DNA of 64,000 nucleotides, taken from Equus caballus (taxonomy: Eukaryota; Chordata; Mammalia; Perissodactyla; Equidae). A program made the translations under genes and the position numbers. The notes under the pieces are model-generated. The model was not told the DNA's origin. It saw nothing but the letters and a program-made list of their open reading frames with translations, and searched no databases. Positions 22,802-34,227 of the stretch are shown one piece after another; position 1 is the stretch's first letter, and the number at the start of each line of letters is the position of its first letter. The DNA lies in NCBI RefSeq assembly GCF_041296265.1, contig NC_091693.1:11978001-12042000 (forward strand), in the 5' to 3' direction.

Positions 22802-23752
22802 CTGAAAGACAATTTCTTAATTACTCTATTGATAAGATGGGGTCAGTTGAACTGGTCCTGGAGTGCCTTCAGTTACAATTTTGCTCAGTTCCATGGCCAA
22901 CTTAGTGTATCGGAGGAGTCTTCTTGAGGTGACAAGTGCCCTAATGGCTCTTAACCGCTCAATCCATGCAAACCAATATTGTGGCCTCTTTGCCTTCCAA
23001 GATGCCCCTTAGCAACAGCTTTCACCTCATGACCTCATGCACGTATTAATCCACAGCAAACTTTACTGTGAGCTGGCCCAGACAACAGGCTTATGGAAGT
23101 GCCTGCATCTTGCCCTATGGTTTTTCTTTTTATGACAAATGACACAGAAGACAGAGACAAGGAAAAATAGTGACCATCTTTGGGAGGAGAAGGATTAGTA
23201 AATCAATGAGTAGTCAAACCAAATTTCCCAGAGTTGCCGAATGATCCATCATCTGGCCTATTTCTCCAGAGTCTAAAGAATATTGTGGCCATGCGATGTC
23301 TTACAAGAATATCACCTTTTCTTGTTTCGTAGGCTTGTAGCTAAAAGTCTCTGAACTTGGGAAGAAGCTGCCTAGGGGGCTACAGGTGGGGATTGAATTA
23401 GCATTTCCCATTGTTTCAGCATTTAGATGCAGCCTGTCAAAAGTACATTTATGCTGCAGCTAGAATCATGTCTCTAAAATAATGGGTATCCCCCAAACCA
23501 AGACCCTTACTATGAAGGGCAAGTCAAGGCTTCCTTCCAACAGCCAATGTAATTCCCCTGAGGCTGACAGCAGTTTGGTAGGACCCTTCGCCATAAAAAG
23601 GAGTGCAACTTGCTTTTCTGCCCAACCATCTCTGACTGCAAAATGGAGTGCAACTGCATTTTTGCCTTACCATATTTGGGGAGCTCCAACCTGATGATTA
23701 TTAAGCCAAGCCCTCAGGACACTAAACAAGCTTCGTAAGATTCTGCAGTTCT

Positions 23753-23996
23753 GGAGCTGGCCCGGTGGCACAGTGGTTAAGTTCACATGTTCCGCTTTGG
23801 TGGCCCGGGGTTTGCCGGTTTGGATCCCAGGTGCGGACATGGCACCGCTTGGCAAGCCATGCTGTGGCAGGCGTCCCACATATAAAGTAGAGGAAGATGG
23901 GCATGGATGTTAGCTCAGGGCCAGTCTTCCTCAGCAAAAAGAGGATTGGCAGCAGATGTCAGCTCAGGGCTAATCTTCCTAAAAAAATAAAAAGTG
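23753..23996 (+). mobile_element. ERE SINE in the two-LTR element's interior
   Basis: Forward ERE (AGCTGGCCCGGTGGCACAG) with target-site duplication TCTGCAGTTCT at 23742-23752 and 23997-24007. Confidence 0.9.
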
Positions 23997-24156
23997 TCTG
24001 CAGTTCTTTGTAAACATTTATAGCTTCTGGAGCCTTTAGGTTTTGAACAATTTTGTCAGAAAGTGGTGAGCTCTACTCTTCAAAAAATTTTCTCTGTTAA
24101 TTTGCTCTTACGAAGGAGCCCCAAAGTGGCCACAACAAACAAGGTAATTTCTTTCT

Positions 24157-24358
24157 TTTTTTTTTTTTAATGGATTTTATTTTTTTCCTTTTTCTCCCCA
24201 AAGCCCCCTGGTACCTAGTTGTATATTCTTCGTTGTGGGTCCTTCTAGTTGTGGCATGTGGGACGCTGCCTCAGCATGGTTTGATGAGCAGTGCCATGTC
24301 CGTGCCCAGGATTCGAACCAACGAAACACTGGGCTGCCTGCAGTGGAGTGCGTGCGGA
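24157..24358 (-). mobile_element. ERE SINE, truncated at the right LTR edge
   Basis: Reverse ERE lacking the usual GGGCCAGCC end; it stops at the right LTR, whose own first bases are also missing, so the two losses probably share one event. Confidence 0.8.
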
Positions 24359-25289
24359 GTGTACATAAACAAGCCAATTAATTCCAGCTTCAGCTTTTGG
24401 GATAAGAAATCAGCTTTATTCTGTGAGATTGATCTTCAGGGAGACAGGGGACCTGTGCCCTCAGATTTGTCTCCCTGGTTTAGGATTTGGGGCAAAATTT
24501 AAGAGGTTAGGGGGAACAGACTGGCATGCAGAAATGCTCATGGGACAGGTTTTGATCGGCAGACTTCAAGCATCTATGGTAAGGTTCTAAACATTTATGA
24601 TGAGGTTCTAAACATTTATGGTAAGGTGTTGAAGGAGTTTAACACTGGATCTTCCTGAACCATGGACCCCTCACTTCTGATTGAGTCTACTTTAAATCCT
24701 GGACATGTCCCAGTCCTCTGGTTCCGGGGGTGGGGTGGTGAGAATCTTTAGTTCTGAGGTCATTATTGGTCAAGATTTCTTCTTCTGTGCATGCTCTTGC
24801 TATGCAGCTTTGCAAATTTTCTGAAAAACAACTTCTTAATCAATCTGTTAATAAGATGGGGTCAGTGGAATAGGTCCTGGAGGGCCTGCAGTTACACTAC
24901 CTTCAACGTGCTCAGAACACTTACGTTAGCTTACCTTTGGGCAAAATCATCTAATACAAAGCTTGTTTTATAATAAAGTGTTGCACGTCTCAAGTGATTT
25001 ATTGAGTATTGCACTGAAAGTGAAAAACAGAATGGTTGTTTGGGTAAAGAATGCTTGTAAGTGTACCAGTTGTTTACCCTCGTGATCACATAGCTGATGG
25101 GGAGCTGTGGCTCGCTGGCACTGCCTAATGACGTGAAAGAGAATAGTATCACCTATTGCTAACTTGGGAAAAGATCAAAATTCAAAGTACAGTTTCTACT
25201 GAATGTGTATCACTTTTGCAGCATTGTAAAGTCGAAAAATCGTAAGTTGAACATACCAAGTTGGGGACCGTGTGTCTAGAGGAAGGAAT

Positions 25290-28175
25290 TCATAGGCTTA
25301 CAGTGATTGGAATATAACAGTGGATTTGTCATTTAAAACCTGCTCACCAACACAAGGAAGGACCAGAAGATACAGCTTCCACCACGACTGTGAGAAAGAA
25401 ATTTGTGGGGGAGCCCCAGCATTCTTGAAGAGCTCTCGGATCACTCTTCTCTGTAGGCCAGACCTTACAGTGAAACTTGGGACTTGCAGTCACTGAAGTG
25501 GGAAACCTAAATGTCATAGGAGTAATTGGATCCTGGGGTGGTGGGGACAAGAGGCAGCACTCAACCACCAAAGGCAAGATGGGCTGGTTGCCTGAATGGA
25601 CAGCAGAGTTAGTGCAGCAACCAGAATAGTGTGACTCACAGACCTATGACTTTGGCTAGTTGATCCTGGCATTCCTAGAAGGGAAATAGATAGGAAGCCT
25701 ACTAAATTCTTACTTGATCTGTATAAGCAGGAAAGCTCTAGGTCAAATGAACAGAAGTCTAACCTACATCATAGGAACAGAAAGTCACATCCCTCAACCC
25801 ATCCCCAGACATGAGCCAATTTACAGAGCCAGAAAGCCTTGAATGAAGGGAAGGCTGTATCCCTTTGAGGAAGGACCCCAGTACACTACTAAAAATGTTA
25901 ATCTTTCTCCCAGTCTTCACCAAAGAGACTTATGGCTTTTTACCAGGGTAACTGTGCATTGAGGAATAAGAAATAATCAGACATTGGTTCTGAACTGACA
26001 GTAATTCTAGGAGACCCCAAAGTCACTGTCATTCATCGGTCAGTGTAGGGACTTACGGAAGTCAGTTGATCAATGGAGTTTTAGTTTAGGTTCATCTCAC
26101 AGTGGGTCTGGTGGGTCCCTCAACCCATCCAGTGGTTATTTCCCCAGTTCTGGAGTGCGTAATTGGAATAGATATATTCAGCAGCTGGCAGAGTCCCCAC
26201 GCTGGTTCCCTGACCTATGGAGTGAGGGCTACTGTGGTGGGAAAGGCCAGGTGGAAGCCACCATAATTGCCTTTATCTAGGAAAATATCAAATCAAAAGC
26301 AATACTGCATTCCTGGAGGGACTGCAGAGATTAGAGCCCCCATCAAGGACTTGAAGGATGCAGGGGTGGTGATTCCCACCGCATTCCCATTCAACTTGCC
26401 TATTCAGCTTGTGCAGAAGACAAATGCATCTTGGAGAACGAGAGCAGATTATCATAAGCTTAACCAGGTGGTGACTCCAATTGTAGTTGCTATACAAGAT
26501 GTGGTTTCATAGCTTCTTCAAATCACCACAGCCCCTAGTGCTTGGTTTGCAGCTACTGATCTACAAATGCCTTTTTCTCCATCTCTATCAGTAAGACCCA
26601 TCAGAGCAGTGTGCTTTCAGCTGGCAAGGCCAGCACTACACCTTCACTGTTCTATCCCAGGAGCATATCAACTTTACAGCCTGGTTCCTGATTTAGTTTA
26701 TAGGGATCTTGCTAGCCTTTCCCTTTCACGAGACATCACGCTGGTCTGTTACAGTGATGCCATAATGCTGATTGGACCTAGTGAGCAGAAGGTAGCAACG
26801 ACTCTAGACTTATTGGTAAGACAATTGCATGTCAGAGGGTGGGAAATAAATCCAACAGAAATTCAGGGGCCTTCTACCTGAGTGAAATTTCTAGCAGTCC
26901 CAAGGTGAGCGGCATATCAAGATATCGTTTCTAAGGTGAGGGATAAGTTGTGGTGTCTGGTCCCTCCTGTGACCTACAAGGCTCACAACCCTAGTGAACT
27001 TCTTGGATTCTGGAGGTAACATATTCTTCATTTAGGTATTGCTCCAGCCCATCCACTGGATGACTTAAAACGCTGCCATTTTTGAGTGAGGCCCGTAACA
27101 AGAGGGGGCTCTGCAACTGTTCCAGGCTGCCATGCAAGCTGCTCTGCCTGTTGAGCCATATGGTTTAGCAGATCAAATGGCTGTTGAAGTATCATTGGCA
27201 GAGATGCCTTTTGGAAACTTTGGCAGCCCCTTATAAGTGAATCACAGTTCAAGCCCTTAGGATTTTGGAATAAAGGCCTAACACCCTCCAGAGCTAACTA
27301 CTCTCCTTTCAAAAACCAGCTCTTGGCTTCCTGCGGCACTTAGTAGAGACTGAATGCTTGACCATGGCCCACCAAGTTACCATGCAAACTTAGGTGCCCA
27401 TGATGAACTGGGTATTATCTTACCTATCAAGCCATAAAGTTGAGCATGCACAGTGGCACTCCATCATCAAATGGAAGTAATATATACCTGATCTGTCTCA
27501 AGCAGGCCCTGAAGGCACAAGTAAGATACATGAAGAAGGGCCCAAATGCCATTGGTCTCACTTCCGCTACACTGTCTCCTGTCTCCCAGCCACACTGATA
27601 GGGACTTCCCTACAATCAGTTGGCAGACGAAGAGAAGACGGAGGCCTGGTTTACAGATGGTTCTGTGGGATATGCAGGCACCATGTGAAGGTGGACAGGT
27701 GCAGCACCGCAGCCCCTCTCTGGGACTTCCCGGAAGGACATTGGGGTAGAGAAATTCTCTCAGTGGGCAGAAATTTGGGTAGTGCACCTGGTTGTTCATT
27801 TTGCTTGGAAAGAGAAATGGCCAGATGTGTGATTATATACTGATTCATGGGCTGTGCCCAATGGTTTGGCTGGATGGTCAGGGACTTAGAAGAAACGTGA
27901 TTGGAAAATTGGTGATAAGGAAATTTGGTGACAAGTTATATGGATAGAGCTCTCTGCATGGGCAGAAATATTTGTGTCCCATGTGAATGCTCACTAAAGG
28001 ATGATTCAGCAGAGGAGGATTTTAAAAATCAAGTGGATAGGATGATCTGTTCTGTGGATACCAGTCAACTTCTTTCCCCAGCACACCCTGTCATCACCCA
28101 GTGCGCTCGTGAGCAAAGTGGTGGCTACTCCATCCATCCAGTTTTAATCAGGTAAGTGCAACAATCCATGTGGTA
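25290..28175 (+). mobile_element. ERV-L (class III) gag/pro-pol remnant, fossil
   Basis: Degraded ERV-L-type polyprotein. Reverse transcriptase signature blocks (YCIPGGTAEIRAPIKDLKDAG, DYHKLNQVVTPI, then a degraded YxDD region with DITLVCYSDAIMLIGPSEQ) lie at about 26290-26880. RNase H-like blocks lie near 27640-27960 and the start of the integrase zinc-finger region near 28080-28160. Family assigned by similarity to ERV-L pol as I know it. Heavily broken in many places; age probably around the eutherian radiation. Confidence 0.8.
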
Positions 28176-28760
28176 AGGAGTGGCCTCATGTGTGTGTCAG
28201 CCAAAGCAGAAGCAGGAGAGCCCCCTGTGGAGGGGGATGCTTAGTGGAGGACATCAGGGTCTGAGCAGGATGATGAGGCCCTACACACAATGGGTGGCCC
28301 AGTGCATGGAGTCAGAGTTAGGCTGGGAGAGAAGGGTATCCATGCAGGGGACCCCTGGCTACCACACCCTTTTCAGGCCATGGAGGACTTGCTGTACTTG
28401 CCTACTTAAACCTGGGTGATGGAGCACTAAAAGGTATCCCCTTGGGTCGCATAGGTGCCAGGAATAGTCTGTGGCCACCACCGTGTAACAGCATCCTTAC
28501 CTCTTGTGGATTGGAGACAATGACTCTCTGCTGGGAGGGCCATTCCTCCCTTTGCCTGCTGGTCTCTGTGCAAGGGACTCAAACAGGTTGGGCAGCAGCT
28601 ACAGCTTAACGTTCAATGGAATTCTTGCTGTGTCTCCTGGTGAAAGCATTTCCTCTCTGGGACCCAGGCCCTCTAGGCTCACATATCTAAAAGTTATGGG
28701 GATGAGAAAAACAAGTTTTCCAAGTGGTTATTGGGAGTGAAGGTGACTGAGAGGTAAGAG
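28176..28760. other. Spacer after the ERV-L remnant
   Basis: No gene supported. It could be further degraded ERV-L sequence, but no domain signature is visible. Confidence 0.3.
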
Positions 28761-28779
28761 TGTTCTGCACCCAATTTCA

Positions 28780-29705
28780 CTGTGGAAGGGGGAGTTTTCC
28801 CCACTCCACCAAGCAATTCTCTGTGACACTGGCTGGGTGTTCTATAATTTAACTCATTTCTGACATTACCAACGTGGAAATAGCATCAGATCCACAGATT
28901 AAGGGCTCAGTCCTGCCTGCCACTCCCACTTCTGGTTCCAGGCCTAAGTCCAGGTTGTCACCTGTGCTTCCGACAGACCGAGTAGAGATCAGAGGTTCCA
29001 AAGACCCTCTCCTTTGGTTCTACTTATTTGCCAGAGTGGCTCACAGAACTCAGGAAACCTATTTGCTCACTAGATTACTGATTTATTACAAAAGATGTTA
29101 AAGAATATGAATCAACAGCCAGATGAAGAGATATGCAAGGTAAGGTCCTGAACAAAGGAGCTTCTGTCCTCACGGGGTTTGGGGCCTGGCATGGTGGCAC
29201 CTGGAAGCTCTCTGAAACTCCTCCTTTTGGGTGTTTATTGAGCCTTCATTACATAGGCATGATTAATTAAATCATCGGCCATTGGTGATTGATTCAATCT
29301 CCAGCTCCTCTCTGCTCCCCAGGAATCAGAGGGTGGACTGAAAGTTCAACCCTCTATGCATGGTTGGTTCTCCTGGCAACCAGGCCCCATCCTTAGGTGC
29401 TTTCCAAAATTCACCTCATTAACATAAACCCAGTTGTGGTGGAAAGGGGCTTGTTAGGAATAACAAGATATCTGTTTCACCCTTATGACCCTGAAGTGTT
29501 TTCAGGAACTGAGGACAAGAGACCAAATAGTATGACAAAAGACCTTTCCAATGCTCTTATTGCTCAGGAAATTCAAAGGGTTTTGGGAGCTGTGAGCCAG
29601 GAACTGTGGACAAAATCAAAATATGTATGAGAAATATATTTTCGTCATCTGAAAGACCAAAAAGATATTTTCTATAAAGCACAATATCACAAGAGGGGAC
29701 ATATC
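28780..29705 (-). mobile_element. Ancient LTR-like interspersed repeat
   Basis: Contains GACCGAGTAGAGATCAGAGG, GGCTCACAGAACTCAGGAAA, CATTGGTGATTGATTCAA and CCAGGAACTGTGGACAAA in the order of a common mammalian long-LTR repeat. I do not recall the subfamily. Fossil. Confidence 0.45.
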
Positions 29706-29734
29706 TATTTCATCCCCTGGTTTCTAGGCCTGTG

Positions 29735-32203
29735 TGTTCCATCTTTTGAGGACACAGCACCATATAATGGCCATTGATTCAAGTGTATACCACATCCTGA
29801 AGGATAGTGTTCCATCCTCATGGAGTGTTATCTCCAAGATGGTGCCTCAGCTATATCTTTAGAAGGCCATTTCAATCCTCTGTCACACAGGCAGCTGCTG
29901 GTGACATGTATGTAATAAGACCAGTGGGTCCTGCAGTCACGTGTCCACTATACCTTCCTTTGCTGTCAAGTGGGTCCTTTGATCCAGGGTGCTTTTGGTC
30001 AGAATCCCACACTGGTAGGTTAGATACTCTGTGAGACTCAGATGATGGTGCTGGCTAAGGCACAGCAGGCAGGAAGGGCAAATCCATATCTGAATACATC
30101 TCAGTCTCAGACAAGATGAAACATTTCCCTTTGCAGGATAGAAGAGATCCGATTCAGTCATCTTGGCACCAAGCGACTCATGGGCTCCTTGAACGTTAGT
30201 GCCATATTTCTGGCTCACTTTTGGTCTCTGTTGCTGGAAATTTGGGCATTCAATGATGATAGGAGCTCTACTAGCTTTGGGGGGTGATCTCATGCTGTGG
30301 GGCCCATGCATAGTTACCATCTGTGTGACGTTCATGACCCATTGTGTAATTAATGAGATGTCTGTGGATTAATTTCCCCTTGCCACTGTCTATCTATCAA
30401 GACTTCCCACGAGTGGGACTATAATGCAGCCTCTGTCTATGTTGGCTCAAATGCATATAGTGAGCTTCCAACTGTGAACAAGTTCAGGCCTTTTCCTTCT
30501 TTGTTGGCTGGTGTCTTAGTCTGGGTTCTCCAGAGAAACAGAACCAATAAGACAGATACATTCATAGATACACAGATAGATAGATAGAGTGATCTATCTT
30601 TATATATTTGGAGAGAGACATCTGTATATCTATATCTATCTGAAAATTTTTTTACAAGAAATAAGCTCACATAACAATGGAGGCTGAGGCATCCAAGATG
30701 TGCAGTCCAAAAGCCTGAGAACCGGAAGAGCTGAGGGTATAAGTTACAGTCTTGTCCAAAGGCAGAAGACTGATATCTCAGCTTAAAGATCATTAGGCAG
30801 AGAGAGCAAATGTTCTCTTGCTCAGTCTTTTCTTCCATTTAGGCCTTTCATGGATTAGGTAAGGCCCACCCACATTGAGGAGGGCGATCTGCCTTACTCA
30901 ATCCACCCATTCAAATGTTAATCTCACCCAGATACACACATCCTCATAGAGACACCTGAAATCATGTTGAACTAAATGTCTGGGTACCCAATAGCCCAGT
31001 TAAGTTAACACATAAAATTAATCATCATAGCTGGTCATAGGGAACTTCTCATCAGCCCACAGATATGAATTGAGAGAGTCTGAGCCACCTGCCCATGACT
31101 GATCCTGGATGTACCACGTCTGTTTTATGATAGATGTTTCTGGGCCTGGCCAACCTAATGCTTTTTTGGGTCTGATAGATCATGATGAGAAGTTCTGGCT
31201 AGTAGATCACTCTACATCCGACGTTCAGACACTCTGTCTTTCCCACGGCTTAGAAGGATGTCAGGAGCTGTTTTTCTATTGATGTAAATGTCATGGCCTT
31301 GCTCCATAACTGTATGAGCCTGCACTCCCACTCTCTTATTAGGTCTTGACAGAGGCTCCACAAAGAATCTTTCATTCTTTCAACATGGGTTGGATGGAGG
31401 TAAAAGGTGCAATAACGTGCCCCTTTTTTGGAGAGTATGTCCAGCATACCCCATATTATTGGAGCCCGAAAAACTTCATAGATATAGCAGATCCCTGAAT
31501 GGTCATAAATGTGGATAGTGCCCAAGGCCATCAAACTCTCATATTTTGTTTTATGTTGCTGATTTACCTAAGCCCATCACTAGTGTCATTGACATCAGTG
31601 GATGTCACTGTCATCAGTGGGTGGCATCATCATCAATCATCAATATATAAGCAAGCATCCGCTTCCACCCTTTGGAGCACACATGTCTTACTAAGGCATT
31701 CAGAATGCTTTCCATTTCTTGTTCATCACTTCTGATTATCCTGTTGTCATCGATATAATGGGCCAATGTGAGGTCCTGTAGCATGTCCAGATGGGCCAGA
31801 TCCCTTAGGACTATAGTGGAGCACAGGTTGTGAATGTACACTGTTTTTGGTCCCATATCAAAGCAAACTGTTACTGATTCATCTTCCCGAGAAGTTTTGA
31901 AAAGAATGCAGTTGGCAGATCACTGCTGCATACCACATACCTGGGGCTATGTTTATGAACTAATCTAGTAAGGATGCAATGCTTGACACAGCTAGAGTTA
32001 GGAATACTACTTGGTGATGTTGGCAGTGGTCCCCTGTTATCTATCATTATCCATCTGGACTTTGAAGATGCCAGACTGGTGAACTAAATTGGGATATGAT
32101 GTGACCATCACCCCTGTACCCTTCCATCTTTGAGAGGGGCCCTACTCTCTACCATTTGCCCTGGGTTGTGATATAGGTTTTGATTGATTATCTTTTTGTA
32201 CAG
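29735..32203 (-). mobile_element. ERV-L pol remnant (RT to integrase), reverse, fossil
   Basis: Minus-strand ERV-L pol fragment. Reading right to left there is an RT region with the phrase LTLAHYIDDNRIIRSDEQE (about 31700-31760) and integrase-like phrases (CPNFQQQRPKVSQKYGT, LTEYLTYQCGI) near 30000-30260. It is the same family as 25290-28175 but the opposite strand, and it is paralogous to 55535-57350. A 0.5-kb repeat is inserted at 30513-31029. Heavily broken. Confidence 0.78.
30513..31029 (+). mobile_element. Interspersed repeat with (ATAG)n, inserted in ERV-L
   Basis: Starts with GTCTTAGTCTGGGTTCTCCAG and ends AAAATTAATCATCATA, a common mammalian repeat whose family I cannot name with confidence; it holds a GATAGATAGATAG microsatellite at 30573-30600. 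The flanking phrase GCTGGT is duplicated (30507-30512, 31030-31035). The paralogue near 55540 has the empty site. Confidence 0.65.
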
Positions 32204-32855
32204 GGGGGTCGAGTTCAGTCTCTCCCCTATTGCACTGCTCTTGAATCAAGTCTTTCTGCTTCTTTAAGTTTGTCTGGAGCAATATTTGCTTTGACGTTGC
32301 CTACCTGTGGTTAGCTGATGCCGTCATCTTGCACACAGTGTTAACCCTCACCATATTTCCAAATCCTCCAATTTCTTTCCTTATCTCACTACAATCCACC
32401 AAATGAACATTTCCAAATTTCCTGCGTGTCTTCTGACTTGGTATCCACAGCAGGAGATGACCTGACTGCCCAGATCCTTCTGGGTTCCCAGGTTGCCTCC
32501 TACCTGGCCAGTGCCCCCAGGATCTGAGATGTGCTGTGAGCTAAAGTCCAAGGACTTGAGAGAGACCTGGAAGGTACCCGATTGCGGCGGCCCTGACCCC
32601 AACAGTGTGCTCCTTCCACACACATTTTCGGCTCACCTTCAAAGAGCAAGATCACGCTGGCTTTTAAAGGTATCCTGTCATAAAACCCAACGACTCCAGT
32701 CTACGAGCAGATCCCTGGCACATCAGGCACTCACATGCCTACACTTGCTCACCCTGTCCGGGGCCACCCCCAACCACATGCTCAGACTGGACATCTTCAT
32801 CTTCATTTCTTTGCTTTCTTTTTTGTTTTTACAAACTTCATATGCCTATTCGCAG

Positions 32856-32950
32856 AGTCCACAGAAAGAACCTGGGAAATTGTAGATAGACTCTATCCTC
32901 TGATTCTGTTTTCTTTCCTGCTCTTTTTGGCCTCTGGGGTTTTTGGCTGA
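32856..32950 (+). other. Exon-like segment encoding a hydrophobic tail
   Basis: A pyrimidine-rich tract and ...TATTCGCAG acceptor precede an open stretch of 30 codons reading STERTWEIVDRLYPLILFSF then LLFLASGVFG and a stop. It resembles a C-terminal membrane or GPI-type tail. Identical at 40801-40895 and 48746-48840, and kept in frame with three substitutions at about 52738-52832. No upstream exon of a matching protein is found, so gene status is doubtful. Confidence 0.3.
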
Positions 32951-33012
32951 ATCCTTGGAGACCTGACAGTGAAGTGGAGTGTGGGTAAGCAGAGGTGGGC
33001 ATCAAGGGGTGG

Positions 33013-33543
33013 TGTGGAGTATAGGGGAGGAAGACATTTCCTCTACCCGCTCTGGGTCCTTCCGGCTGGACACCGAATTAAATTCACGTGAGACAGAATA
33101 ACAGGAGGAAATTAAACAAAGCTTTATACCACGTATACATGGGACAGGCTCAGGCAAACTGAGCAACTCACCAAAATGGCTGAAGGCACCACCTTAAACA
33201 TCATCTTCAGCTAAAGACAAAGGAGGATGTTGGGGGCGGAGGGGGTGTGGATCAGGGGAGAGTACCACACAAGTACAGTAAACAAGATGCAGATTGAAGT
33301 CCTTGCCTTTGTCATTAAGAGTTTCTAGATAGAGGGTCATCCCCCCTTCTTCCTGGTACAGAGAGGGAGACACGTCTAAGGGTGGCGATTTCCTTTACAA
33401 TGTAAATGTCTCTTACCAAAGGGTAAGTAAATTCTGCTTTCCGGAGTTGCTTTCCTGTCTGCAGTTTATTACAAGTGACCAGCCCCAAAGAATCCTCATG
33501 CCAAAGAGACATACCTCGGGGTGGCCAATTCCAGTCCCCCACA
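33013..33543 (-). mobile_element. LTR-A solo LTR in unit 1, fossil
   Basis: About 531 bases with ends TGTGGAG ... CCCCACA, forming matching TG..CA termini. A TATAAAGC and AATAAA-like arrangement on the minus strand is consistent with an LTR read leftward. Repeats at 40958-41488 and 48903-49433, and diverged at about 52900-53431. I see no target-site duplication. ERV1-like by ends; subfamily unknown. Confidence 0.6.
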
Positions 33544-34227
33544 GCTTCCCAGGACTACTGCTGGTGTGGATAGCGTCAGGTCACATAAGCTAGAAGCAGT
33601 GCATGAGACGGGATTCAAGAAGTTCACGGAGGGGGTGCTGGAGGGCATCTGGGAAGTGCAGAGCAAAGGATCTAGCAAGGGTCAGGTCTGAGTGAGGACT
33701 GGCTGCACCTGACCACAGAGGCCCTGGAGCACGTGGTGCAGCCCAGAGTCAGCTCACGTTGGGCTCCAGAGCCCTGTGCCGGGCTCCTCCTGGCCGCTGG
33801 CTGCTTTGAGGAGTGGGTAGGGCGACCATCTGGAGAAGGGGCTGTGGCTTCGCTCATGTCAAATTCCTGCAGGAAAGGGCATCTGTGGGGATGCATGAGC
33901 AGCTTGGGGAACATAACGGAGCAGTGTACCAAAAGCACTCAGTAAATTGTGGCAATCCTTTGAAAGAAAAAGATGAGATACTTTTGGAAAAATATCGGAT
34001 ACTGTGGAAATTAGAAGTGGCCGTGAGGAGTGATAAGCAAGGATGGGGTTCCACACAGAGGTGAGATGAGAGACTGGAAAGCCTCCAAAGTACAGTCAGG
34101 GTTAAATGGAGTCACTAAGGGAAGGGAAGAAGCCCTGGCGCCCCAAAGGGAAGTGTCTTTGAGGTGCCCCTTGTGGTCACCACTTAGAGTCAAGGAATCA
34201 AGGCCTTGGGGTGGAGAGCCCTTTGGG

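Larger units (their letters stand above)
21815..24896 (-). mobile_element. Two-LTR retroelement (non-coding), fossil
   Basis: Element with LTRs in direct orientation, 21815-22877 (enlarged by two EREs) and about 24362-24896. Ends are TGTTACTGCA ... GCAGTTACA and a 4-base target duplication CTAC flanks it (21811-21814, 24897-24900). LTRs are about 540-555 bases once SINEs are removed. An AATAAA on the minus strand gives the orientation. The internal part is about 1.5 kb with no recognisable gag, pol or env. TG..CA ends and 4-base TSD suggest a class I-type element. It is younger than the DNA transposon it split and older than its EREs. Looks long dead. Confidence 0.65.
21691..25280 (+). mobile_element. 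Tigger/MER-like DNA transposon, split by a two-LTR element
   Basis: Left part 21691-21814 (CTGGACTTATGATGGGGTTAC, GCATTTAATACACCTAACAT) and right part 24901-25280 (GTGCTCAGAACACTTACGTT, GTAAAGTCGAAAAATCGTAAG, TTGGGGACCG) join seamlessly into one non-autonomous DNA transposon of a well-known mammalian type. I am not certain of the subfamily name. A roughly 3.1-kb LTR element lies between the halves. Confidence 0.6.

Noticed and set aside
32493-32885. 130-codon frame present in all three units
   Set aside because: Conservation follows from copy identity; it is not kept in the diverged copy and has no recognisable domain.
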